From an uncultured Bacteroidota bacterium (GTDB taxonomy: Bacteria; Bacteroidota; Bacteroidia; Bacteroidales; P3), in NCBI GenBank assembly GCA_902766265.1, contig CACXCY010000032.1, positions 1 to 7,204 on the forward strand: DNA of 7,204 bases. The letters run 5' to 3'. Positions 1 through 5,496 of this stretch are shown in pieces. Position 1 is the first letter of the stretch. Each line of letters opens with the position of its first letter. The position numbers were made by a program, and so were the translations under genes. The notes below the pieces were generated by a model, which worked only from the letters and a program-made list of their open reading frames with translations, ran no database searches and was not told the DNA's origin.

Positions 1-41
1 ATTATAACTAAATAACTAACAAAACAATAAAACCTAAAGAC
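1..41 (+). other. A/T-rich 5' leader of the first protease gene
   Basis: These 41 bases before the first ATG are almost entirely A, T and C, with no purine-rich Shine-Dalgarno motif, which is typical of Bacteroidetes translation leaders. No TAnnTTTG promoter core is visible, so the promoter must lie left of the window if this gene is transcribed on its own. Confidence 0.5.
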
Positions 42-1688
42 ATGAAAACTGCAAACTTGAAAATATCACTTTCCGTCGCCATGATGCTGCTGACAGCTCC
101 TTTTGCCAAGGCACAGGTGTCGCATGGCGGCAGTCCGCTGTTCAATCATTCCGAGAGTCAGGTGGAGCGTGTGGTCCTTCCCACGCTGGACAACGATGCC
201 TACCTGCAGCAGGATATGAATGTGGCCAAGGGAGCGTCGCCGCTGCGCGTCGGCGTGATGCAGGATTTGCATCTTTCCAGTGAGGACGGCGGCATAGTCA
301 CAACGCTGAAAGACGGCACCCGTGTCTGGAGAGCCGCCATCGAGTCGCCCAACGCCACCTTCGTGACAGTGCATTTCAGCGTCTACGACATCCCCGAAGG
401 CGCACAGCTGTTCTTCTACGACAAATCGGGAGATTTCGTCCTCGGTGCCTTCACTAAGGAGAATACTTTGGATGGCGGTATATTCTATTGCCAGGCCATC
501 CCCGGCAGTGTGGCCATGATAGAGTATCAGGAGCCGGCTTCGGTGGCAGGCGAAGGCAAGCTGGTGGTGAACAGAGTATGTCACGGATACAAAGATATAT
601 TCCGTCAAATGGAGGATGATACCAAGGGACGTTTGGGCAATGCCGACGGCACCTGCCACATTAATGTGGTTTGCTCCGACGGCAACGACTGGCGTAAGCA
701 GATTCGTTCCGTGGTGGCCTTGAACCTCGTGATAGGCAACTATTCCTACATGTGCTCCGGTGCATTGGTCAACAATACGCGCAAGGACCGTACACCATAC
801 GTGCTTTCGGCCTACCACTGCCAAGAGGACGACGCCCATGCTACCGCCAGTTCCATTACGACCTATTTCTGCTACCAGACCTACAACTGTTCCGGTACGG
901 CAGCTCCGACCAATATGAGTATCACAGGTTTCACAGAACTGGCCAAGACTCCTTACAGCACCGGCTCGGATTTCTTCCTGTTGCGCCTGAATGGGTCAAT
1001 CCCCGACAGCTACAAGCCCTATTATGCCGGCTGGGACCGAAGCAACGATGCCCCCACGGTCGGTTGCTGCATCCATCATCCTGGCGGCGATGTGAAGAAA
1101 ATCAGTTTCAACAAATCGGTGTCCAAGATGTCCGGCAGCTACAGCAAGTTCCTCAGAGTGGGCTGGTACACTGGCTCCAGCAACAAGGGTGTGACTGAGC
1201 AGGGCTCGTCGGGATCTCCGCTGTTCAACAGCGACAAACGCATCATCGGACAGCTCTGGTCGGGCAGCAGTGCCTGCGACTATATGGCTGGCACCGACAA
1301 CTATGGCCGTGTCTATAGTTCGTGGACCGGCGGCGGCAGCCGTGACACCCGTCTCAAAGACTATCTTGACCCCATCTACAGCAATGTGTCGGTACTCGAT
1401 GGAATTGACTATGACGGCACTGAAGAGGGTATCGATATGGCGGAGACACGGGAGTTGAAAGTCTATCCCAATCCTTCGCGGGGCATGATTTATTTCGATG
1501 TGCCGGAGATAGGTATGGCCAACTACAAGGTCAGCGACCTCAGCGGACGTGTTGTCATGGAGGGGCGCACGGTACTCTCGTCGGATGTCCAGGCGGTGAA
1601 CCTCACCGGTCTGCATCCCGGTGTGTACAGCATGACACTCTACACCTCGGCCAATGCCTATGCCCACACTATCGTCATCAGCAAATAA
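42..1688 (+). CDS. Secreted lysyl-endopeptidase-like serine protease with T9SS sorting domain (copy 1)
   Basis: 548-residue secreted trypsin-fold peptidase of the Achromobacter protease I (API) type. Residues 1-24 form a signal peptide ending AKA/Q. A propeptide follows to about residue 199. The catalytic domain (about 200-450) shows H259 in SAYHC, D310 in GSDFFLL and nucleophile S390 in GSSGSP. Cysteines C205, C211, C238, C260, C283 and C412 fall where API has its three disulfide bonds; C277, C342 and C343 are extra. D419 before YGRV aligns with the API S1-pocket Asp225 that selects lysine, while the API His210 position is W406. The end (about 470-548) is a type A T9SS sorting domain: YPNPSRG, then SDLSGRVV and LHPGVYSM. 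The protein should cross the outer membrane by T9SS and be surface-anchored or released; P. gingivalis PepK is a known relative with this design. A paralogue follows after 9 bp. The family is secure; lysine specificity is inferred. Confidence 0.9.
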   Translation: MKTANLKISLSVAMMLLTAPFAKAQVSHGGSPLFNHSESQVERVVLPTLDNDAYLQQDMNVAKGASPLRVGVMQDLHLSSEDGGIVTTLKDGTRVWRAAIESPNATFVTVHFSVYDIPEGAQLFFYDKSGDFVLGAFTKENTLDGGIFYCQAIPGSVAMIEYQEPASVAGEGKLVVNRVCHGYKDIFRQMEDDTKGRLGNADGTCHINVVCSDGNDWRKQIRSVVALNLVIGNYSYMCSGALVNNTRKDRTPYVLSAYHCQEDDAHATASSITTYFCYQTYNCSGTAAPTNMSITGFTELAKTPYSTGSDFFLLRLNGSIPDSYKPYYAGWDRSNDAPTVGCCIHHPGGDVKKISFNKSVSKMSGSYSKFLRVGWYTGSSNKGVTEQGSSGSPLFNSDKRIIGQLWSGSSACDYMAGTDNYGRVYSSWTGGGSRDTRLKDYLDPIYSNVSVLDGIDYDGTEEGIDMAETRELKVYPNPSRGMIYFDVPEIGMANYKVSDLSGRVVMEGRTVLSSDVQAVNLTGLHPGVYSMTLYTSANAYAHTIVISK

Positions 1689-1697
1689 TATTGATAT

Positions 1698-3275
1698 ATG
1701 AAACGTATCCTACTGCTGTCGCTACTCACGGTCTCGGTCCTCGCCTCTAGGGCGCAGGTGAGTCACGGGGGAGCCCCTCTATTCAGTCAAGCCAAGAGCG
1801 ATGTCGCAGCGGTGGCGCTGCCCACGCTTGACAACAAGGTGTTCCTGCAGCAGGACATGGATATGGTCGCTGAGGCGTCGCCTATGCGGGCTGGCGTGAT
1901 GCAGGATGCGGATTTCTCCAATGCCACCGACGGTGTGGTGTCGGTCATGGACGACGGCACCCGTGTGTGGCGTCTGAAGGTGTGCAGTCCCGGTGCGACA
2001 GCCATGGCGTTGTTTTTCGACACGTTTGACATCCCCGACGGCGCACGGCTGTTTGTGTACGATGCCACGGGTGACTTCGTGATAGGCGGCTTCACCCATC
2101 AGAACCGTCAGCCCGACGGCACTTTCTACACGCAGGCGTTCCCCGGCGATGTGGCTTGTGTGGAATACCAGGAGCCCAAGTCGGCGGCAGGGCGCGGCAA
2201 ACTGCACCTGTCACGGGTGATGCATGGCTATAAGGACTTCTTTGTCGAGGATGGCAAGGGGGCTGGCAACTGTCACCGCAATGCTGTGTGCGACACGGCA
2301 GAGTGGGGGAGGCAGATACGTTCCGTGTGCAAGATACTTATCTATACCGGCTCGGGGGCCTACATGTGCTCGGGAGCGCTGGTGAACAACACGGCTCGCG
2401 ACAAGACGCCCTACGTGCTCACCGCCTACCATTGCCAGGATGTGGGACGCGTGACGGGCTTCATGTTCTATTTCAACTATCAGGCCACCACCTGCAGTGG
2501 CTCGACCATACTCACCTCGACCCAGACGGTGTCGGGAGCCGACATGCTGGCCAAGAAGAGCAAGGACGACGGATCCGACTTCCTGCTGCTGCGTCTGCAC
2601 GAAGCCGTGCCCGATGCCTATAGGCCTTATTATGCCGGCTGGGACCGCCAGGCGGTGGAGCGTCCCCCCATCGGCAAGTGCATCCACCATCCGTCGGGCG
2701 ACCACAAGCGCATCAGCACCCCCAACAGTGTCCAGATCAATTCCAACTTCTACAAGGTGTTCTGGCGCACTGGCGTGGTGGAGGGCGGCTCGTCGGGTTC
2801 GCCGCTGTTCAACCAGTCCAAGCTGATCATCGGACAGCTCTATGGCGGCACGAGCAGCTGCAGCAACCAGTCGGGCTACGACCTCTATGGCCGTGTGGGC
2901 GTGTCGTGGCTGGGCGGCGGCACGGCGTCGACGCGTCTGCAGGACTGGCTCGACCCGATTAACAGCAACGTGATGAGCATCGAGGGGCTGGACTACAGCG
3001 AGGCGGGCGACTCCGCCAGGGTGGTCACCACCAATCTGCTGCATCTCTATCCCAATCCCTGCGACGGCATGTTCCGCGTGGATGTGGAGGAGATTGGCGA
3101 GGCCATATACCATGTCTACGACCTCAACGGCCGGCTGGTGTACGACGGACGCACGGTGTTCGCCACCACGACGCAGGCCATCAACCTCACTTCGCTGCCC
3201 TACGGCGCCTACAGCATAGAGCTTTACATCGCCGACAAGAAGTATGCCAACACGGTGGTGATAAAGAAGAAGTGA
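1698..3275 (+). CDS. Secreted lysyl-endopeptidase-like serine protease with T9SS sorting domain (copy 2)
   Basis: 525-residue paralogue of the preceding gene, colinear over its whole length. The signal peptide covers about residues 1-19 (ending SRA/Q). The propeptide runs to about 187 and the catalytic domain from about 188 to 430. The triad is H245 (TAYHC), D294 (GSDFLLL) and S366 (GSSGSP). D395 before LYGRV matches the API lysine-selecting Asp225, and the API His210 position is Y382. Disulfide-type cysteines include C192, C198, C224, C246, C266 and C388. The sequence DGK/GAGNC around K187 resembles an autocatalytic maturation site, placing the new N-terminus just before C192, as in API. The C-terminal 80 residues form a T9SS type A sorting domain (YPNPCDG, YDLNGRLV, LPYGAYSI). 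It lacks about 20 residues that copy 1 carries just before the catalytic serine. The 9-bp gap suggests co-transcription with copy 1 and origin by tandem duplication, with divergence that may have split substrate preference. Confidence 0.9.
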   Translation: MKRILLLSLLTVSVLASRAQVSHGGAPLFSQAKSDVAAVALPTLDNKVFLQQDMDMVAEASPMRAGVMQDADFSNATDGVVSVMDDGTRVWRLKVCSPGATAMALFFDTFDIPDGARLFVYDATGDFVIGGFTHQNRQPDGTFYTQAFPGDVACVEYQEPKSAAGRGKLHLSRVMHGYKDFFVEDGKGAGNCHRNAVCDTAEWGRQIRSVCKILIYTGSGAYMCSGALVNNTARDKTPYVLTAYHCQDVGRVTGFMFYFNYQATTCSGSTILTSTQTVSGADMLAKKSKDDGSDFLLLRLHEAVPDAYRPYYAGWDRQAVERPPIGKCIHHPSGDHKRISTPNSVQINSNFYKVFWRTGVVEGGSSGSPLFNQSKLIIGQLYGGTSSCSNQSGYDLYGRVGVSWLGGGTASTRLQDWLDPINSNVMSIEGLDYSEAGDSARVVTTNLLHLYPNPCDGMFRVDVEEIGEAIYHVYDLNGRLVYDGRTVFATTTQAINLTSLPYGAYSIELYIADKKYANTVVIKKK

Positions 3276-3285
3276 GCCGACGGAA

Positions 3286-3293
3286 TACGATTG
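3286..3293 (+). promoter_or_regulatory. Weak candidate promoter core upstream of pta
   Basis: TACGATTG differs by one base from the Bacteroidetes -7 consensus TAnnTTTG and lies 33 bp before the pta start. No good -33 TTTG is seen 19-21 bp upstream, and no terminator separates pta from the protease gene. Pta could therefore be read from here or through from upstream. Confidence 0.2.
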
Positions 3294-3326
3294 ATGTCAA
3301 TTATCTAACCTAAAAATACAAACACT

Positions 3327-4334
3327 ATGGATTTAATGAACCAGATTCGTGCCAAAGCCAAGGCCGCCAACAAGTGCATCGTCCTGGCCGAAGGTACAGA
3401 AGAGCGTACGCTGAAAGCTGCCGACATTATCCTGCAGGAAGGCATCGCACGCCTCATCCTCCTCGGCAACGAGGCGGAAATCAAGAACCTTGCCGCCCAG
3501 TGGGGCTTGACCCACATCGACAAGGCCACCATCATCGACCCCGTGACCCACGCCAAGAAGGAGTTCTACGCCCAGATGCTCTGCGAAATACGCAAGAAGA
3601 AGGGTATGCAGATGGACGAGGCCATGCGTCTGGTGGAGGATCCTCTCTACTTGGCCACGCTGCTCATCAAGAACGGCGACGCCGACGGTGAGGTGGCCGG
3701 TGCCCGCAACGCTACGGGCGATGTGCTCCGTCCTGCCTTCCAGGTGGTGAAGACCCTGCCGGGTGTCAGCGTGGTGAGCGGTGCGTTCATCATGATTCTG
3801 AAGGACAAGACCTACGGCGACAACGGTACCTTTGTCTTCGCCGACTGTGCAGCCACTCCCAATCCCACTGCCGAGGAGCTGGGTCAGATTGCCGTCGTTT
3901 CGGCGCAGACCGCCAAGGCCATCGCCGGCATCCAGGAGCCCAAGGTGGCTATCCTGAGCTTCTCCACCAAGGGCAGCGCCAAGCATGAGATGGTGGACAA
4001 GGTAATCGAGGCCACCCGCGTGGCTCACGAGCTCGACCCCAGCGTGGCTCTCGACGGTGAGTTGCAGGCCGACGCCGCCATCGTTCCCAAGGTGGGTGCC
4101 AGCAAGGCCCCGGGCAGCGACATCGCCGGCAAGGCCAATGTGCTGGTGTTCCCCTCGCTGGAGAGCGGCAACATCTGCTACAAGCTCGTGCAGCGTCTGG
4201 CCGGTGCCGAGGCCATCGGACCCGTCATGCAGGGTATGGCAGCGCCTATCAACGACCTCTCCCGCGGTTGCTCGGTGGAGGACGTGGTCAACGTGGTAGC
4301 CATCACGGCCACCCAGGCCGCCGCAAAGAAATAA
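3327..4334 (+). CDS. pta: Phosphate acetyltransferase
   Basis: 335-residue cytoplasmic enzyme that interconverts acetyl-CoA plus phosphate with acetyl phosphate plus CoA, the first step of acetate formation coupled to ATP through acetate kinase. The length is that of the short, single-domain Pta form without the N-terminal regulatory region found in enteric enzymes. It opens with the family pattern (KCIVLAEGTEERTLKAA, residues 16-32). It has the conserved DGEVAGARNATGDVLRPA stretch (120-137) and the C-terminal NDLSRGCSVEDVV (309-321). S312, R313 and D319 occur at the spacing of the active-site S309, R310 and D316 of the Methanosarcina enzyme. The start at 3327 has an A-rich leader (AAAAATACAAACACT) and no Shine-Dalgarno, as usual here. 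Acetate kinase, often adjacent to pta in this phylum, is not next to it in this window. A strong terminator follows 19 bp after the stop, so pta ends its transcription unit. Confidence 0.96.
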   Translation: MDLMNQIRAKAKAANKCIVLAEGTEERTLKAADIILQEGIARLILLGNEAEIKNLAAQWGLTHIDKATIIDPVTHAKKEFYAQMLCEIRKKKGMQMDEAMRLVEDPLYLATLLIKNGDADGEVAGARNATGDVLRPAFQVVKTLPGVSVVSGAFIMILKDKTYGDNGTFVFADCAATPNPTAEELGQIAVVSAQTAKAIAGIQEPKVAILSFSTKGSAKHEMVDKVIEATRVAHELDPSVALDGELQADAAIVPKVGASKAPGSDIAGKANVLVFPSLESGNICYKLVQRLAGAEAIGPVMQGMAAPINDLSRGCSVEDVVNVVAITATQAAAKK

Positions 4335-4353
4335 CCGGTTGTCCGGTTGACAG

Positions 4354-4385
4354 AAAGAGCCGCCCCACGGGCGGCTCTTTTTTTT
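4354..4385 (+). terminator. Rho-independent terminator of pta
   Basis: AAAGAGCCGCCC (4354-4365) and GGGCGGCTCTTT (4369-4380) form a perfect 12-bp stem around the 3-nt loop CAC. An eight-T tract at 4378-4385 begins inside the stem and continues past it. Position and orientation fit termination of pta. Confidence 0.95.
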
Positions 4386-4400
4386 GCCGGAAGGCCCTTT

Positions 4401-4464
4401 TGTCGAGGTCTCGGGTCGACGATGTCGAGGTCTCGGGTCGACGATGTCGAGGTCTCGGGTCGAC
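4401..4464. repeat. Tandem repeat family A, three 22-bp units
   Basis: The core TGTCGAGGTCTCGGGTCGAC starts at 4401, 4423 and 4445, an exact 22-bp period with the three cores identical; units 1 and 2 end in GA. Each core has inverted arms GTCGA/TCGAC. Across each unit junction TCGAC-GAT-GTCGA forms a 5-3-5 dyad (for example 4416-4428). The period is not a multiple of three, so this is not a repeat in a protein. It gives way almost seamlessly to family B at 4465, with the same period. Confidence 0.93.
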
Positions 4465-4574
4465 ATTCTGTAGTTCTCAACTACACGTTCTGTAGTTCTC
4501 AACTACACATTCTGTAGTTCTCAACTACACATTCTGTAGTTCTCAACTACACACGCTGTAGTTCTCAACTACAC
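4465..4574. repeat. Tandem repeat family B, five 22-bp palindromic units
   Basis: Five units start at 4465, 4487, 4509, 4531 and 4553. Each contains the same 17-nt perfect palindrome TGTAGTTCTCAACTACA (7-bp arms around CTC). The junctions are short and slightly variable (CATTC, CGTTC, CATTC, CACGC). As RNA it would be a row of identical small hairpins; as DNA it would be a row of dyad sites about two helical turns apart, all on nearly the same face. The palindromes are invariant while the spacers vary, which suggests that the dyad is the part under selection, although recent duplication could also give this. Confidence 0.95.
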
Positions 4575-4620
4575 AAACGGCCCTTCCGGGGTGAGGGTTT
4601 TCGGCCGTGACGGGAGCCGG

Positions 4621-4725
4621 AAATTTCTCCACGGGACTTTGAAAAGTCTCCTCGAGACTTTGGAATTTCTCCACGGGACTTTGGGATTTCTCCACGGGAA
4701 ATTTTGGAATCTCCACGGGAAATCT
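4621..4725. repeat. Tandem repeat family C, five 21-bp units next to the bactofilin promoter
   Basis: Five imperfect units with an exact 21-bp period (TCTCC at 4626, 4647, 4668, 4689 and 4710) have the consensus TTTCTCCACGGGACTTTG. Unit 2 contains a perfect palindrome, AAAGTCTC-CTC-GAGACTTT (4643-4661). Unit 4 can form ATTTCTC-CAC-GGGAAAT (4686-4702) with one T.G wobble. Units 1, 3 and 5 pair less well. The 3-nt centre between short arms recalls family B. The array ends where the -33 element of the next promoter begins. Confidence 0.88.
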
Positions 4726-4755
4726 TTCCGTGTTTCAAAAAAAGTCGTACCTTTG
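4725..4755 (+). promoter_or_regulatory. Bacteroidetes-type promoter of the bactofilin operon
   Basis: TACCTTTG at 4748-4755 matches the -7 consensus TAnnTTTG exactly. TTTC at 4725-4728, 19 bp upstream, is a 3/4 match to the -33 TTTG. Transcription would begin near 4762, giving an untranslated leader of about 55 nt before the ATG at 4817. The -33 site touches the last family C repeat. Confidence 0.75.
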
Positions 4756-4816
4756 CATGACTTAATCACCCGTCGAAAGACAGGACTTGTAGCATAAACC
4801 AATAGTTTACAGTAGT

Positions 4817-5233
4817 ATGGCAAAGCAGTACACGGAAGTTGAAAACGGTCCCATCAACTCCATCACCAAAGGGACCACGATAAAGGGCAACATCTCGGCC
4901 AACGGCGACTTCCGCATGGACGGCGTGCTGCAGGGCAACATCACCCTCAACGGCAAGCTGGTCATCGGCGAGTCGGGTCTGGTGACGGGCAACGTCGTCT
5001 GCCAGAACGCCAACATCCTGGGCACCGTGGTGGGCAACATCACCGTGCAAGAGTTGCTGTCGTTGTATGCCTCGGCCAACGTGAAGGGCGACATCATGAT
5101 CAACAAACTCTCCATCGAGCCGGGCGCCACCTTCTCGGGCACCTGCCGCATGCTCGACGAAGTGCGCAAGGAAGGCCAGAGCGACCACGGCCAGGAGAAA
5201 GACAATCCCGCCAACCAACGGCGCGCCAACTAA
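4817..5233 (+). CDS. Bactofilin (polymer-forming cytoskeletal protein)
   Basis: 138-residue bactofilin. These proteins self-assemble without nucleotide into filaments or membrane-associated patches and serve as scaffolds for cell shape, local peptidoglycan synthesis or polar organisation. A short flexible N-terminus (1-14) precedes a right-handed beta-helix core (about 15-112), seen as repeating short hydrophobic strands with Gly/Asn turns: TTIKGNISANGDFRMDG, QGNITLNGKLVIGESG, TGNVVCQNANILGT, VGNITVQ, VKGDIMINKLSIEPGATFSG. The last 25 residues are charged and probably disordered (QSDHGQEKDN). Length and pattern are standard for the family. The ATG at 4817 comes about 55 nt after a clear promoter and has no Shine-Dalgarno. 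The next gene starts 6 bp after the stop, implying co-transcription. Which process this bactofilin organises is not shown by the sequence; the downstream kinase/RapZ-domain gene makes a cell-wall role attractive. Confidence 0.93.
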   Translation: MAKQYTEVENGPINSITKGTTIKGNISANGDFRMDGVLQGNITLNGKLVIGESGLVTGNVVCQNANILGTVVGNITVQELLSLYASANVKGDIMINKLSIEPGATFSGTCRMLDEVRKEGQSDHGQEKDNPANQRRAN

Positions 5234-5239
5234 CCGGCC

Positions 5240-5461
5240 ATGCAGCCCGGAGAACGCCGGACCAAAGGAGGCAGCCCGCTGAACGACTGGGTGCGATACT
5301 CGTCGCTGGGCATCGAGATGGCCGTAATCATCGGAGCGGCAGTGTTCGCCGGCGTCAAAATCGACGCCGCACGGCAACGGCAGTTCCCCCTGTTCACCAT
5401 ACTGATGACACTCCTCGGGCTGACAATAGCATTGCTTCGTTTGTTCAAAATGGCCAAATGA
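5240..5461 (+). CDS. AtpZ/AtpI-like small membrane protein
   Basis: 73-residue inner-membrane protein with two predicted helices, about 20-41 (SSLGIEMAVIIGAAVFAGVKID) and 50-67 (PLFTILMTLLGLTIALLRLF). The pattern Y-S-x-L-G near the start of helix 1, the G-x-K-x-D motif at its end and the overall length fit the AtpZ/AtpI family. Family members are encoded near F-type ATP synthase operons and have been linked to rotor-ring assembly or divalent cation handling. A glutamate (E26) lies within helix 1. Unusually, no ATP synthase gene follows here; the gene sits 6 bp after a bactofilin gene and 35 bp before a kinase/RapZ-domain gene. The family call rests on pattern and topology for a very short protein, so it is good but not certain. 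The function in this operon is unknown. Confidence 0.78.
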   Translation: MQPGERRTKGGSPLNDWVRYSSLGIEMAVIIGAAVFAGVKIDAARQRQFPLFTILMTLLGLTIALLRLFKMAK

Positions 5462-5496
5462 GGCATTTTTTTCATACTATAGGTTGACACACCCAC

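Larger units (their letters stand above)
4387..4589. repeat. Inverted boundary elements flanking repeat families A and B
   Basis: CCGGAAGG (4387-4394) and its exact reverse complement CCTTCCGG (4582-4589) bracket the A+B arrays. Overlapping them, GGCCCTT occurs as a direct repeat at 4393-4399 and 4579-4585. The array therefore appears to sit between paired GC-rich ends, as a small insertable cassette might, but eight bases is short and could be chance. Confidence 0.4.
4335..4816. other. 482-bp intergenic region with terminator, three repeat arrays and a promoter
   Basis: No credible protein gene lies between pta and the bactofilin gene. In order the region holds: the pta terminator (4354-4385), a GC-rich boundary element (4387-4399), 3 x 22-bp repeats (4401-4464), 5 x 22-bp palindromic repeats (4465-4574), a matching boundary element (4579-4589), 30 bp of unassigned sequence, 5 x 21-bp repeats (4621-4725), and the bactofilin promoter with a leader of about 55 nt. 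Short open frames cross it on both strands, but they are explained by the repeats. Confidence 0.85.

Noticed and set aside
996..1667. Long minus-strand frames opposite the proteases, pta, bactofilin and kinase genes (including a 570-codon one at 5230-6942)
   Set aside because: They lie antisense to strongly recognisable protein families, have low-complexity His/Val/Gly/Leu-rich translations and no leaders or promoters; they result from the GC-rich codon use of the real genes.
4333..4348. AACCGGTT palindrome and repeated CCGGTTG right after the pta stop
   Set aside because: Too short to interpret, and a much stronger terminator follows at once.
4401..4574. CRISPR array
   Set aside because: The units are contiguous, with only about 5 bp between palindromes and no unique spacers of 25-40 bp; no cas gene is present in the window.
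4569..4823. Minus-strand open frame with a heptapeptide repeat (K-V-P-W-R-N-x), and a plus-strand frame over 4591-4797 with F-L-H-G-T-L heptads
   Set aside because: A 21-bp repeat is seven codons, so any frame without a stop in one unit stays open through all five on either strand. The plus frame needs a GTG start and crosses the promoter; the minus frame has no promoter or leader of its own. Both look like by-products of family C.
5264..5291. AAAGGAGG as a Shine-Dalgarno for a shorter AtpZ-like protein starting at the GTG at 5291
   Set aside because: The spacing of about 19 nt is too long, Bacteroidetes rarely rely on such sites, and the ATG at 5240 fits the 6-bp operon gap.
5462..5496. T-rich stretch after the AtpZ-like gene as a terminator
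   Set aside because: There is a run of seven T but no stable GC-rich stem before it; the gap is better read as an operon spacer.
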